64,000 bases of DNA from Plotosus lineatus (GCA_024760905.1 CM045734.1:1230247-1294246), one strand, 5' to 3'. Shown: positions 1-64,000, counted from the first letter of the stretch. Notes: a model not told the origin generated them from the sequence alone. Program-made: numbers and translations.

Positions 1-2983
1 CTGCTTTCACCACATCCATAAATCTTCTCTTTGGTCTTCCTCTAGGCCTTCTGCAGGGTAGTTCCAACCTCAGCATCCTACTACCAATATACTCACTATC
101 CCCCCTCTGTACATGTCCAAACCATCTCAATCTAGCCTCTCTGGCTTTGTCTCTAAAACATCTTACATGTGCTGTCCCTCTGATGTGCTCATTCCTGATC
201 CTATCCATCTTCGTTACTCCCAAAGAGAACCTCAACATTTTCATCTCTGCTACCTCCAGCTCTGCCTCCTGTCTTTTCAGTGCCACTGTTTCTAAACCAT
301 ACAATATCGCTGACCTCAACACCGTCCTATACATTTTTCCTTTCATTCTTGCCGATACCTTCCTATCACACGTCACACCGGACACTTTTCTCCAACCATT
401 CCAACCTGCCTGCACATGCTTCTTCACTTCTTTTCCACACTCTCCATTGCTCTGGATTGTTGAGCCTAAGTACTTAAAATCCTCCACCTCTTGGGTCCTT
501 GTCAGTCACACACATGTATTCTGTCTTACTGAGGCTAACCTTCATTCCCCTCCTTTCCAGGGCATACCACCACCTCTCCTCCACTTGTTCTCTGCTCTCA
601 CGATGTCATCTGCAAACATCATAGTCCATGGAGGTTCTTGTCTAACCTCGTCTGTCAGCCTGTCCATCACCATAGCAAAAAAAAAGGGGCTGAGAGCTGA
701 CCCTTGATGCAGTCCCACCTCCACCTTGAACTCTTCTGTCACACCAACAGCACACGTCACCACTGTCTTACATCTCTCAGACATGTCCTGCACCACTCTA
801 ACATGCTTCTCTGCCATTCCAGACTTCCTCATACAATACCACAGTTCTTCTCTTGGCACCCTGTCATATGCTTTCTCCAGATCCACAAAGGCACAATGCA
901 GCTCCTTCTGATCTTCTCTGTACTTCTCTATTAACATCCTCAAAGCAAACACTGCATCTGTGGTGCTCTTTCTTGGCATGAAACAAAACAGTTGTTCACA
1001 AATGCTTACCTCTGCCCTTAGTCTAGCTTCCACTATTCTTTCCCATAACTTCATTGTATGGCTCATCAACTGTATCCCTCTGTAGTTGCCACAACTCTGT
1101 ACGTCTCCCTTGTTCTTAAAAATGGGCACAAGCACACTTCTCCTCCATTCCTCCGGCATCTGCTCACTTTCTAAGACCTTGTTGAATCTTCTTGTCAGAA
1201 AATCTACTGCTACCTCCCCTAGACACCTCCATATCTCCACCGGTATGTCATCAGGACGAACTGCCTTTCCATTCTTCATCCTCTTTAATGCCGTCCTCAC
1301 TTCACCCTTAGTAATCTTTGCTACTTCCTGGTCCACAATAGTCACCCCTTCTACTCTTTTTTTTTTTTTCTCCCTCTCATTTTCCTCATTCATCAGTTCT
1401 TCAAAGTACTCTTTCCATCTTCCCAGCACACTTGTGTCATCAGTCAATACATTTCCCTCTCTGACCTTTATCACTCTAACTTGCTGCACGTCTTTCCCAT
1501 CTCTATTTCTCTGCTGTGCTAACCTGTATAGATCATTTTCTCCCTCCTTACTGTCCAACCGAGCATACAAGTCATCAAACGCCCTCTGTTTGGCCTTTGA
1601 CACCGCTACCTTCACCTTATGCTGTGTCTCCCTGTACTCCTGTTTACTCTCTTCGGTCCTCTCTGTGTCCTACTTCTTCTTAGCTAACCTCTTATTTTGT
1701 ACACACTCCTGCACTTCCTCATTCCACCACCAAGTCTCCTTATCGACTTTCCTTCCAGATGACACAAGCACTCTCCTACCTGTCTCCCTGATCACATTGC
1801 CTGTGGTTGTCCAGTCATCTGGAAGCACTTCCTGACTACCCAAAGCCTGTTTCAACTCTTCCTGAAGACGACACGACACGCTTCCTTTTTCAGCTTCCAC
1901 CACTTTGTCTTCTGCTCTGCCTTTGCCTTTTTCACTTTCCTCACCATCAGTGTCATCCTGCACACCACCATCCTATGCTGTTTGGCAACACTCTCACCTG
2001 CTACTACTTTGCAGTCACTGATTTCCTTCAAATTACATCGCCTACACAAGATGTAGTCTACCTGTATGCTCTTACCTACACTTTCATAAGTCACCCTATG
2101 CTCCTCTCTCTTGTGGAAGAAAATATTCACCACAGCCATTTCCATCCTTTTTGCAAAATCTACCAACATCTGTCCTTCTGTGTTCCTGTCCTGGATACTA
2201 AACCTGCCCATTACTTCCTCGTCCCCTCTGTTGCCTGCACCAATATGTCCATTGAAGTCTGCCCCAATGGCCACTCTTTCACCTCTGGGGGTACTCTACA
2301 TCACTTCATCTAATTCACTCCAGAATCTCTCCTCTTCTGCTCACATCCTGCCTGTGGGGCATAAGCACTAACAATAACCATCACGCCTTCAATTTCTCAC
2401 TTGAGACTCATCACTCTGTCTGACACTCTTTTCACTTCTAGAACATTCCTGACCAACCCCTCCTTCAAGATGACCCCTACTCCATTTCTCTGCCCATCCA
2501 CACCGTGATAAAACAGCTTAAACCCTGCTCCTAAGCTTTTAGCTTTGCTACCTTTCCACCTGGTCTCCTGAACACACAGTATGTCCACCTTCCTCCTCTG
2601 CATCATGTCAGCCAGCTCTCTAGCTTTTTCATTCATAGTTCCAACATTCAAAGTCCCTACTCTCAGTCCTAGACTCACGCATTTCCTCTTGTCTCTCTGC
2701 CTATGGACACGCCTCCCGCCTCTCCTTCTTTGACGTCTTCGACCAACAGTAGTCCAATTCCCACAAGCACCCTGTTGATTAACAGCACTGATGGCGGTCG
2801 TTGTTAACCCGGGCCTTGACCGATCCGATATGAATTTCGTTTTGATCATCTGCATGAGAAATTTGGCAGAAGTTTTACGCCGGGTGCCCTTCCTGTTGCA
2901 ACCCTGTACATTTATCCAGGCTTTGGACCGGCGTGAGGGGGAGACACTGGTTTGTGCCCCCCCCCCATCATGGCTGCATTGAA
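1..2983 (-). mobile_element. RTE-like LINE, copy 1 (endonuclease plus reverse transcriptase, decayed; runs off the window edge)
   Basis: Reading the minus strand from 2983: an untranslated start, then an AP-endonuclease region around 2397-2855 (GTLNVGTM, VQETRWKG), more endonuclease at 1852-2274 (GADFNGHIGAG, VDYILCRR) and the reverse transcriptase at 542-1615 ([33 protein letters not shown]). The frame is broken several times, and a poly-A run interrupts the RT linker near 1360. The clade is inferred from the [18 protein letters not shown] motif and the short two-domain layout. The 3' end lies before position 1. Confidence 0.85.
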
Positions 2984-2989
2984 GTTCCA

Positions 2990-3112
2990 GCTGTATATGT
3001 GTGTATTTATATTTTATTTACATCTTATGTTATTTTTTGAAAGTTTGTTATTATAAGCATTTATAGCATTGAATATGTATTTATTGATATTATATACACT
3101 TATACATACATT
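2990..3112. mobile_element. AT-rich fragment resembling the interior of a Tigger-like MITE
   Basis: The run TGTATTTATATTTTATTTAC and the following 'gcatttatagcatt...tatttattgatattatata' pattern matches the interiors of the elements at 7210-7664 and 21645-22142. No terminal repeats remain. It fills the gap between two LINEs. Confidence 0.4.
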
Positions 3113-3117
3113 GTGCT

Positions 3118-6100
3118 TCAAGGCACAAGTGGCGGTTATCCTCAAAGGCTACAGCTGTGCATTGGGTCAAGGAGCACCAGAGCTGTCAGTCATTAGCTGT
3201 CAGCTCGGGTTGTCCAGGCTTGATATCTGCCCATTTTAGGTTTGCCTTGAGGTTGTTCTTGTATCTCTTCTTTGGTCAACCTTGGTTGCAGTTTCCTTTA
3301 ACCAGTTCTCCATAGAAGAGTTGGCGTGGGATTCTGGACTTCTCCATCCTGAGGTCATGTCCTATCCACCAAAGTTGGGCTTTGATGAGATTGGCTTCAA
3401 TGCTGGTGGTGTTGGCTCTGTTTAACCCGTCCTGGTTTGTAACACGGTCTTCCCACCACATCTTCATGATGGAGCGGAGGGAGCATTGGTGAAACTGCTC
3501 AAGCATTTTGATGTGTCTTCGGTACACATCCATGTCTCGCAACCATACAACACGAACAATATGACCACAGCATTGTAGACATTTAGTTTTATTGTGAGAC
3601 GAATGCTTCTGTGCTTCTAGAGTTTGGTGAGAAGTCTGCCTAATGCCAAACTAGCTTTCTGGATCCTGGCTGAGATTTCTCCATCAAGAGAAACATCACT
3701 GGAGATAGTGCTGCACAAGAACTTGAATGTCTGGACATTTTTCAACTATGTTCCATCTTTAGTGATGCATGGTAGCTGGATGGTCCTATTTTGTGCTTTC
3801 TGTATGAGTACTACAGGTTTTCCAAGACTAATTGTGAGTCCGAATAGCTTGGCCGTTTCAGAGAATTTGTCAATTATGGTTTGCATGTGGTTCTCTTCAT
3901 GAGCCATGAGGGCACAGTCATCGGCAAACAGGGCCTCCAATATTAACCTGTGAAGTGTCTGTGTTTTTGCATTTATGTGCCTCAGGTCGAATATTGACCC
4001 ATCAAGCTGGTATTTGATGTACACTCCAAGGTCAAGGTCACTGAAAGCATGGTTGAGTACTTGAGTAAAAAGGAGATTGAACAGCACAGAAGCCAGGACA
4101 TAGCCTTGCTTTACTCCATTGGGTATTTCGATGGTTGGATTCACCAACAAAAGATTGGATGGTTTGTCATTTGAGACTATTTCTCCCATCATATCCTGGT
4201 GGAACAGTTTGAATAATGTGGTAATTTTTGGAGGCAGCCAAGCTTTCTGAGATTAGTCCAAGAGCTTCTCTGTTGACTGTGTCAAATGCCTTGGTGAGGC
4301 TTATAAATACCGAGTACAGGTTCATGTTCTTTTTCATACACTTTTCCTGGACCTGTCTGAAGGCAAACACCATGTCTACAGTGCTGCAGTTTGGGCGAAA
4401 GCCGCACTGTGATTCCGGGAGATTTCTTTCAGCCATGGTTGGGATGAGTCTGTTGAGTAGCACTCGGGCCAGTATTTTTCCAGCAGTGGAGAGGAGAGAT
4501 ATGCCCCTATAATTTCCGCAGTCTACTCTTGATCCAGTGTTCTTGAAGAGGGTAACTGCTGATACATTGTGAAAGTCTGCAGGCAGTTCTTCCTCTACAT
4601 AGATGCTGACTAGCACACTGCAAAAGGCTTCCAGGGATATGTGACCTCGTGCTTTGTAGACTTCTGCAGGAATGCCATCCTTGCCAGGAGCTTTTCCGCA
4701 GCTCATCTGTTTAATGGCTTTCTTGATTTCTTCCATAGAGGGTGGTTCATCTAATTCAGTGTGTTCTGCTTGTTGTTTTATCTGGGCAAGTGCACACTGG
4801 TCAACTGTGGAAGGGTGAGCCAGAAGTTGGCTGAAAGGTTCTTTCCATCTGTAGTTGATGCCAGTTTTGTCCTTGATCAGTGTTGTTCCATCTGAGGAAA
4901 GCAGAGGAGGGACCAAACACTGTCTTGATGGAACTGAAAAACTGTTTTGAGTTACTTGAGTCAGCAAACCCTTGAATCTCTTCAGCTCTCATCCCACCAC
5001 TTATCCTGCATTTTTCTTATCTCCCTCTAAGCCTTACCCTGCAAGGACTTGAACCTGTTTTTCTTTGGCACTGGGTTGTTTTGCCACTCAATGAATGCCT
5101 TGTTTTTCTAACCAAGAGATCATCTATGGCAGTGTTGTTCTGATCAAACCAGCCTTGGTGATATCTGCGTTTAGGGCCAAGCACACCCATAGCTGTCTGC
5201 TGTATTATACCCCTGAATTTTTCCCATTTGTGAGTTGGGCTTCCAGTCAGTGGTCCTGTAGTGGACAGCTTTTGGTCCAGACTATTCTTGAACATACCAA
5301 AATAAGAGGGGTCCTGGAGCCTGGCTGTGTTTAAAGCTGCACAAGTTTCTTTTGGCCTCCTTGGGAGGTGGCGAGCTATGTGCAATTGAAGGATTGTGCG
5401 CACAAGCCTATAATCCATCCAACATTCTGCACCCCTCATTACTCTTATTAGGACGTCTTTAATGTCACGCTGGTGATGAATAACATAGACATTGAGGTGC
5501 CATTGTCTAGAGCGTGGGTGCATCCATGTGGTCTTGTACTTTTCAGCCATCCTGAATGTGGTGTTACTGATAGCTAGATTATGCTCTGCACATTTGCTCA
5601 GCAGAAGAAGAACATTGTTGTTCATCTTGCCCACACCGTGCCTGCCAAGTACATGTTCCCATTGATAGTGGTCACAACCTACTCTGTTCTATGGTATCTT
5701 CTGTGCTTGTCAGTGTTGGTGCATAGGCACTAATGATTGTGAGATGTCGTTTCTGGTCAAGTGGCAAGTGAAGCTTTATTAGTCTTTCAGTGATACCCAC
5801 TGGAATGTCTGGGACCTGTTTCAACAGACATGACTTTGTGGCTAAGCTGACTCCATGGATCCTGTCTTTGTTTTCTGATTTGCCTTTCTAGAAGAAAGTT
5901 TAGCCGTCAGATGGTTCAACAAGAGATCCTTCGTCTGCTAGTCTTGTCTCACTAAGAACAGCTATGTCTGTTATAGCGAGACAATTTCTTGACAACCAGG
6001 GCTGTTCTTTGTGGTCTGTCAACTTTGTCTCTGTCCATTAAGGTATGGACATTCCATGCCCCTAGTATGAGCTGCTTTCTTTGTTTTGTATTGTTTCGAC

Positions 6101-6600
6101 CTCTTAGAGGGGTGATCTGCCAGCTGCAGAGTGCTGGCCAGACTTGGTAGGGCAGGCAATTTTCAGGCCACCTTTTCTAGGCCCTTCCCATACTTTGGTG
6201 AGCAGTGCTGTCCTAAATAGGGCTGTTCAGTCGTTATGGATGCTGCTGGACTTCTTTGCTGCCCTGGGTTCAAAGAAGAGTGACCAGTGTCCAAAGCCAC
6301 CCACATCTAGGTTCATGACTACTGACTGGCAAATGGTCATCTCCACCGGTTGCTTCGCCAGTTCCCCATTGCTGTAGGTCTTGTGTGTGTGCACAACCTA
6401 GTCCTGTTTGTGAAGGTTATTTCAGTGAAAGAGCCGTTGCACTGTGACAATCCCACTCTCTTGGCCTCCGAGGTCCTGATCCAGTGGCATGAAGAGTCGT
6501 TACATCTGGGGACAACACTGGCTGCAGTAGATGACTGTGCCCTTCACTTGTGCTCTGACGCGCTCTAAGCACGCTACAGTGCCTTGCTACTCTGCCTTCC
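3118..6600 (-). mobile_element. Decayed LINE of a second family (endonuclease and RT remnants)
   Basis: The minus strand shows EN remnants at 5017-5634 (TTWMHPRSRQWHL), the linker and RT at 4167-4967 (CGKAPGKDGIPAEVYK, NYRGISLLSTAGKILARVL, LPESQCGFRPNCSTVDMVFA, SLTKAFDTVNREAL) and 3746-4192 (NGVKQGYVLASVLFNLLF, ALFADDCALMAHEE), and a C-terminal piece at 3276-3542. The frame is broken throughout. The same family appears at 56790-58690 (5' half) and inside the inverted repeat arms. I do not assign the clade. The 6050-6600 end is uncertain. Confidence 0.75.
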
Positions 6601-6754
6601 TGACCGTTGAATCTAGTAATTATTAATTGATTTCATCCGCCCAGTCTGCCAGAGTATACTTGTTTGTGTTGACCAGTACCAAGAGGTTTCTGTCAAGGAT
6701 GCCTCACCCTTAGCTCCTGGCCAGAACACTAACCCTGGGAGCACAGGGGCTATT

Positions 6755-6758
<4 letters not shown>

Positions 6759-6835
<77 letters not shown>

Positions 6836-6866
6836 CATACACACACACACACATACAGGACTGATT

Positions 6867-6925
<59 letters not shown>
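6759..6925. repeat. (TA)n-(CA)n-(TA)n compound microsatellite
   Basis: About 36 TA units, then ACATACATACACAC, then about 28 more TA units. From here to 7209 I see only AT-rich non-coding sequence. Confidence 0.95.
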
Positions 6926-6935
<10 letters not shown>

Positions 6936-7209
6936 TCAGTCCTGTACACTTCTTCTTTCCATTGTCTGAGCTGAACAATGACTCTGATGCTTTAGGAGAC
7001 CCTTACTTCTCGAGAATCAGTTCATTGTTCAGAGAATCAACTCCTCCCCCACAACCTTTGTAAAGAGATGTATTAGTTTGAAAATACAAGTACACTAGTC
7101 CTCCTCCACATATAGTAATGTCTAAAGAAAGGTAAAAAGATTGCAAAGAAAATTTTTACAGAAAATTGTAGAAAGCTCTGGTATACTGTACATACTAATA
7201 ATAATAATA

Positions 7210-7664
7210 CAGGGATCCCTCACTTTCTGCGGTTAATGGGGACCAAGACACAAACCCCCTGCAAATACTGATTTCCGCGAAGTAGGATCAACCCTCCCCC
7301 TCAACTGACATGTACGTGTATATAATATCAATAAATTCATATTCAATGCTATAAATGCTTATAATATGCATTATTTTTGCATGTATAATTGTTAAGATGT
7401 AAATAAAATATAAACACACACATACAGATGCGTATGTCACATCAAAATGTAAGTATTGTAGTTTTTGTTGGGGGTGTTAGGTTGCTTTTTTGTTTTTTAT
7501 TTGTTTGAGGTTTTTTTTTTTTTTTTCTTTTGCATAATTGGCCTTGTTTTGTGGCATTTTCCTTAACATTTCCCTATTTTTTTATTTTTCGATGAATATT
7601 TTTGAAAAACCAGTGATGCACTGAAGCTGCAGAAACTGAAGCACGAAGTAGCGAGGGATCACTG
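7210..7664. mobile_element. Tigger/pogo-like non-autonomous DNA element (MITE) with TA target duplication
   Basis: The ends are CAGGGATCCCTCACTTTC and its imperfect complement GAAGTAGCGAGGGATCACTG. TA flanks both sides (7208-7209 and 7665-7666). There is no coding capacity. CAG-starting ends plus a TA duplication are typical of pogo/Tigger derivatives. Related copies lie at 21645-22142 and 50920-51417. Confidence 0.7.
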
Positions 7665-7789
7665 TACATGTACAGACCCTACTTACATCCAAACCGTTTT
7701 ACGACCTGTTGGTCAGAACCAAATGCGGTTGTAAGTCGGACACTACCTGTATATGTGTGTACACCTTCTCAGACCATAATATGGGAAAA

Positions 7790-7950
7790 CACACACACAC
7801 ACACATCTAGGATCAATTTAGAACAGCCAGTGAACCTACAGTTCACGGTTTGTGAGAAGAAACCGGAATGCACAGAGGAAACCCACCAAGCATGGAGAGA
7901 CCATGACTCTCTGAGAGGTGCACATGCTAAACACCGTAGAGAATGTTGAT
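7790..7950 (-). mobile_element. SINE fragment (tRNA-headed family)
   Basis: Contains 'caatttagaacagcca' and 'gaggaaacccaccaagcatgg', shared with the fuller copies at 58965-59275 and 61625-61960. The tRNA-like head is degraded at the right end. Confidence 0.55.
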
Positions 7951-9335
7951 ATTACTTACAAGAGGGTGTAACTTATTATCTGTACATTTAAATAAATAAA
8001 ACAGCCACCTGGATTTGTGTTCCTGGATCTAGAATGATTTTCTTAAACACTGAGAGTGTGTGGCACCCTTATCGGGTCATTATTTACATTTTAAACCATT
8101 CATTCTGTTTTTATAACCAGAATGATCTTGATGATGGTGTATGTTAACAGAATGACAAAAACAAAGCAAATCATAGAAAGATAATTTTATTGCCCAGGTG
8201 TTGGAGACTTTTCTGTTTTGTTTTGATTTATAGAAAAGAAAACTGTACAGTTAAACACAAGCAATTGGAAAATGAAGCATTTTTCCCGATAAACTTTCAT
8301 GAATCCCAACTGCATTTAAAAAAGAAAACAAACAAAAAAATCTACAATTTCTTTCAATTCTTTTCACTTTCTTTTCCTTTGTTATATTCAGTAAACTGTT
8401 CAGTGCATGCAATTCAATTTTCTTCAAAATATCCCAACATAAATAAAGAAATAAACAAAACCTACTTAAATTAATAAAACAGTTAACCATGAACAAAAAC
8501 CAGTAAAGCCTTGTTAAGACAGTCTCTCTCTCTCTCTCTATGTGTGTAAATCCCCCCCCCCCCCCACACACTTTTCATAAGAGTAGGTGTGTGTTTCTGA
8601 AGTTTTGAATGATATACCCCTTAAAACATAAAATAATGTGTACACTTTTTTTAATTACACTTTATAAATTTGCATTTTAATTTCCTAACACTGAAAGTTA
8701 AGTTTTTTTTTTGTTGTTGTTTGTTTTTTTTGTTGGTTTTTTTTTGTTTTTTTTTTGTTGTGCCATGTTTTTTTTCTTTCTTTCTGGAGATGTCGAAAAT
8801 AGTAGTTATTTATACAAAACACTTTCTTATATACAATTATTTGCAGAAATTGTACTGACAGGAGGGGCCTGGGAAAAGCAGGGAAACTGATTGGTTGAAG
8901 AAATCGGCCAAAATGGGTGGGTGGGGATTGATTCCTGACTCCACCCAATATCAATACGTCTTTTCCTGTGGTTACTAGGAACTACAGGATCCCTGATTTC
9001 TACGGGTTAAACAGGCCTGCCCCACTGCATAACAACTGCAATTGTCAACAGAAATAAACACATAAAAGAAAATAAGGAAAATCAATCAGGAGACCATAAA
9101 TACTGAAATGAAAATGGCACTGTTTCCTCAGAGTGTTGTGAATATTTCCAGTGGTTAGAAGATTACGTAAAAAATGCATGAAATGCCTGAACAAGTATTA
9201 ATCCTTTTTGTCCTTAATATGACCTTCAGATACAGTACACACTGTTATTATTTTCTGTGCAACACTTTTATTAATGTTCTTAATTTATACATTTTTATTA
9301 ATTGTGTCACCCTGGGAAAACGCTTCACATGGTTA

Positions 9336-9339
<4 letters not shown>
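7951..9339. other. Non-coding stretch, nothing recognised
   Basis: AT-rich sequence with a (TC)n run and a 15-base C run near 8521-8567 and T-rich tracts at 8700-8780. The short open frames here are low complexity. I see no exon-like or transposon-like structure. Confidence 0.5.
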
Positions 9340-9404
<65 letters not shown>

Positions 9405-9418
9405 ATGTGTGTGTGTGT
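9340..9418. repeat. (TA)n followed by (GT)n microsatellite
   Basis: About 30 TA units, then TGTTATGTGTGTGTGTG. Confidence 0.95.
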
Positions 9419-9639
9419 GAAAAACACTGTGTCTTACCTGAACTTGTGGGTTTTGCACTGAGACACTGACACACCTCTACATTTACAACCCAATCCTATA
9501 GTGCCCACTGTTTTTTTTTTTTTTTTTTTTAATTACAAATTAACAATATGAAATCCACATCTGTATGTGCCTCAACGGCTGGAATAAACTTCAATCAAAC
9601 CCTTTAAACACGAGCATCAATATCATCCCAGTGCATGAC

Positions 9640-9935
9640 AGTCAGTGGTGACATGACACTCACTCATTTGTTTAACCTCTTAATTCTATCAGGGTTGTGG
9701 GAAACTGGGGCCTATCTCAGCCCACACTGGGTAAAGGCCCTGACTACAGCAAAGCAACTCACATTACCATTCTCACTCACATCTCGGGGCAATTTGGAAC
9801 AGCTGGTTAGTCTAATATGAATCTCTTTGGACTATGGGAGGAAACGCCATACCCAACCACAAAAGTCTGGGAATCGAACCAAGGACCTTCTTGATGTGAT
9901 GCCGATGTGCTATCCAGTACACAGCTGCACTGTCC
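9640..9935 (-). mobile_element. SINE copy, degraded
   Basis: Shows 'caatttggaacagctggtta', 'gactatgggaggaaac' and a tRNA-like head near 9880-9935, with the degenerate B-box complement 'gggaatcgaacc'. It belongs to the same family as 58965-59275. Confidence 0.6.
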
Positions 9936-10406
9936 TTATTACAAACAGAACTGATTAATTGGTGATAAAGAGATGAAAGTCTGACATTCATTCTGTAGGT
10001 GTACTGAAGATATCTATTTTTTAAATATTTGCAGACCAGACAAAGAGGGGAAGTTGCAAATTAACCTGAATATAAAAACTTCTGTTTTTTTTTCTTTAAA
10101 TGAAAAATGCTGAAGCTGATTTTGAAACATGATCAGGCCTATAATCAAGTTTTGAAGCTGGGTTTTCCCCGTGCTCCAGATATCTAATCTGTGGAAGAGA
10201 AATGGAAGAAGATATTTATATAAACCTGGAGTTCTGCATTGCTTAAAGAATAATAATTATATTGTTATTGAAGCAATCTGATCGATAAGAATCACTCATT
10301 TTCATCAGTCCTGTATTATCATTATCTTACACTATTCCTATAACTATAAGGAGAGACAGAGAGAGAGTCTGTGTGTGTGTGCGCGCATGTGCATTTGTTT
10401 GTTTTT

Positions 10407-10408
<2 letters not shown>

Positions 10409-10438
<30 letters not shown>
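10409..10438. repeat. (GT)n microsatellite
   Basis: About 15 GT units, preceded by a (GA)n/(GT)n/(GC)n mixed stretch from 10350. The surrounding 9936-10590 sequence has no recognisable feature. Confidence 0.9.
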
Positions 10439-10594
10439 TTACAGGACTAAAGGCTTTGGTGCTTGAGGCTTGGTATCAGTGTACTAGCGTAGATGAATTG
10501 ATCATAGATTCTATATAGATACAAATCTGTATATTATAAGCATTGCATTATTTCCCCAATCTGCAGTACAGTTTATACTACTACTAATAATAAT

Positions 10595-11071
10595 AGGCGG
10601 CATGATAGTAGTTAGCTTGTCCGCCTCACCGCAAGAAGGTCCTAGGTAAGTGGCGGCTTAGTGATTAACACGATGGGTTACTAATCTGAAGGTGAGTGGC
10701 TCAAGCCCCACTGTCATCACCTTGAACAGGGCCCTTAATGCTCAAGTTGAATAAAAAAGGAAACTGTAAATTGCTCTGGACTAGAACATCTGCCAAGTGC
10801 TGTAAATGTAAATATTTGGATTCCAAGCTCAGGCGTCTCTGTGTGGAGTTGTTCTCCCTGTGCTTGTGTGGTACTCTGGTTTACTCCCACAGTCCAAAAA
10901 CATCCTCAGTAGTTTAATGGCTGTTCCAAATTGGCCCTAGGTGTGAGTATGAATGGTTGACGAGCTGTCCAGGGTGTACCCCACCCTCACCCAGGATTGA
11001 CTGAGAAGGGCGTCAGCCTCCGTGCAACCTTAATTAACGAGTTCAGAAAATGAATGAATAGATGAATAATA

Positions 11072-11120
<49 letters not shown>
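10595..11120 (+). mobile_element. Plus-strand SINE with (AAT)n tail
   Basis: The tRNA-like head starts near 10600 (GGCGGCATGATAGTAGTTAG). The body has 'gtgtggagttgttctccctg' and the tail 'gagctgtccagggtgtacc...cagaaaatgaatgaat', ending in an (AAT)n run at 11075-11120. A second head-like piece near 10650-10810 suggests two nested or adjacent copies. Confidence 0.65.
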
Positions 11121-11122
<2 letters not shown>

Positions 11123-11524
11123 TAATAACAACAGCTATTTCATGTTTTGGTGGAAGGAAAAGTAGGTGAATTTGGTCGAATAGGGAACATAGATATGGGT
11201 ATTTGTAATATTTTACACAATAAAATGTGTTGAAAGACAGCAGGAATTATTTATCCCTTAAGTTGTTTTAATTCTGTCGAGACTGTGTTAATATCTTCAA
11301 CAAATTCATTTCAGTGGTGTAGTTTTTATTCGTGCTATAATAATATTAAACTGTGTTCTACCATGTCTGTCATTAATACTGGAAAATAAAACAGCACCGG
11401 CACATGGCTTTAATAACGACCCTAAAAACTCACAACATTGGAGCATAGATTTAAATTTGATTGTAAATAATTTTAGATAAATAATCATCCTTTTCATTCT
11501 GACTCTTGAATAGTAAACTTTCAG

Positions 11525-12080
<556 letters not shown>

Positions 12081-12339
12081 CAAAGAGTTTTCGAATAGAA
12101 TTTGTGAAGCTTGGCTTTGGGACTCGGGCAGGAGGATTATGAGGGGACTTCACACATGGAATAGATCCTGGTGCAGTTCCTCCTCAGTGTGGTTCATTTA
12201 GAGAATTAAAAACATGGACCAAAACAAAAATTCTGAAAGCGCTCAAGGTCCAGTGCGGTTGCGGTGGGAAAGCGATTTGACCCTGAACTTTGACCCTGAA
12301 AAGAACAGGAAGTGATCTGGACATGCTGTGCATTCTGAC

Positions 12340-62930
<50,591 letters not shown>

Positions 62931-63128
62931 CTAAAAGGGATACAGAAGAATGAAACCATAATGAAGAAGAGTTCTTCTGTTTGTTCCTCTGTGGTTCTGT
63001 GTAGGGTCCTCTGACAGGAAGATTGATATGTGAGAAGAATAAAGAGGTGAGAAGTTTAATTTGTGCAGGAAGATAAGAACGAGTATTCGAAAACATCGGA
63101 GAGATATTTTTTTCTTCTAAGACTGTAT

Positions 63129-63130
<2 letters not shown>

Positions 63131-63188
<58 letters not shown>
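63131..63188. repeat. (AC)n microsatellite
   Basis: About 29 AC units in the intron upstream of the Ig10 exon. Confidence 0.95.
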
Positions 63189-63190
<2 letters not shown>

Positions 63191-63249
63191 AATATTTCTT
63201 ATTCAATCAAGGATCGATCAAGAGATAAGAAATGTACTGGCAATACTGT

Positions 63250-63900
63250 AAGTACTCGATCGGTCACTTTATTAGGAACACTTCATTAATACAGGGGTGA
63301 ACTTCACTTTATTCTCACACTGGTTGCAGATCTTCATGTCATGAATTTCACACGGATTTGAAGACACTCCTTTGAGGTTCTGCTCCATGTCGGCATGATT
63401 TTATCCAACAATTCCTGCAGAGTCTGGTCATCAGCGTTACCTCATATCGTGTTCTATAGTATTCAAGTGATGGTTGACTGGTTTTGCCGGCCCAAAAAAG
63501 TGAAAAGGAAACATTCCCCACACCACCACCGGCCTGGACTGTTCCCATGAGGCACGTTGAACTGATGGATTCATTACAAGAACTGGTGCCAAATTCTGAC
63601 CCTCTGCCTGTGTTGCTCAGAAGAAATGATCAGACTTTCATCTTCCCCAGTCTTCGTCTGCCCAGACTCTGTTTGTCTGTACCTGCTCCTCAGTTTTCAT
63701 CTAACAGAGGAACCTGATGCAGTCTTGTGCAGTTGGAGCTCTTCCACCTCAAGGTGAGATATGCTGTGCACTGTGAGATGCTTATCCGCTCAGCTCGGTG
63801 CTACAGAGAGGTTATATCTGAGTTAATCTTAATTCTCTATCAGCTTGAACTGGTCTGGCCATTTTCTAGTAGTCTGCTCATCAAAAACATGCCATAACTG
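63250..63900. mobile_element. Degraded Tc1/mariner-like DNA element
   Basis: Begins near 'cggtcactttattaggaaca', a motif I recall at the ends of a common fish DNA transposon. It contains matching interior pieces ('ccacaccaccaccggcctgg', 'atgaggcacgttgaactgat', 'aactggtctggccattttct'). Coding capacity is gone. Confidence 0.5.
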
Positions 63901-64000
63901 CTGGATCTTTTTCTTCACCATTTTGTGTTAGAATCTCAACAGGAGACATTATAAGCTGCACACCAGTCATCCCAGAATCAAATCACAGACATCATATATC

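Noticed and set aside
6613..6978. Open frames made of alternating Ile-Tyr at (TA)n tracts (also near 9174, 11639, 14116, 23967-24520 and 60555)
   Set aside because: Trivial translation of dinucleotide repeats.

Overview
The window is vertebrate genomic DNA, almost certainly from a teleost fish. Its only recognisable host gene is the 3' half of dscaml1 (Down syndrome cell adhesion molecule-like 1), on the minus strand. Twelve coding exons can be placed from position 62930 down to the stop codon at 14304-14306, and they join in one continuous frame of 784 codons. They encode Ig domain 10, fibronectin III domains 5 and 6, the transmembrane helix and the whole cytoplasmic tail, which ends in a PDZ-binding motif. 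The teleost assignment rests on the transposon flora: Tc1 elements whose ends carry CTTCTC-AAAAAATTAGC, RTE-type LINEs, tRNA-headed SINEs and long (TA)n tracts. I cannot name the species.

Layout. 1-7200: old minus-strand LINEs (an RTE-like copy and a second family). 7200-14300: mostly non-coding sequence with a Tigger-like MITE, SINE pieces, microsatellites and the dscaml1 3' UTR; a possible plus-strand exon pair lies near 11.5-12.1 kb. 14304-15595: the last two dscaml1 exons. 15596-28950: a 13.4-kb intron containing a LINE with a SINE inserted in it, a rearranged Tc1 element (17480-23884) and a plus-strand LINE. 28951-32099: a compact block of eight dscaml1 exons, including a 31-nt microexon. 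32100-60388: a 28-kb intron built on a degenerate AT-rich minisatellite (12/13-bp units of the ATATACCCCACTA type). Into this are inserted RTE LINEs, SINEs, a Tc1, a MITE and a degraded Ty3/gypsy chromovirus-like element. 60389-62930: the two exons of Ig10. 62931-64000: upstream intron.

Main structural discovery. About 5.08 kb of the large intron (about 50088-55172) is present again, inverted and nearly identical, at 17894-22974. There it sits inside an older Tc1 element whose own matching ends and TA target duplication still bracket the whole thing (17480-23884). The donor side is identifiable because the left copy carries units of the minisatellite that otherwise occurs only at 35.8-60 kb. 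This looks like a templated, inverted copy-paste repair event that ended by switching back within shared Tc1 homology. The two arms flank eight dscaml1 exons totalling 1230 nt (410 codons). The arrangement could therefore favour circular RNA, in-frame block skipping, or inversion of that exon block. I saw no bacterial-type operon, CRISPR array or defence system. All identity statements are by-eye comparisons, not alignments.
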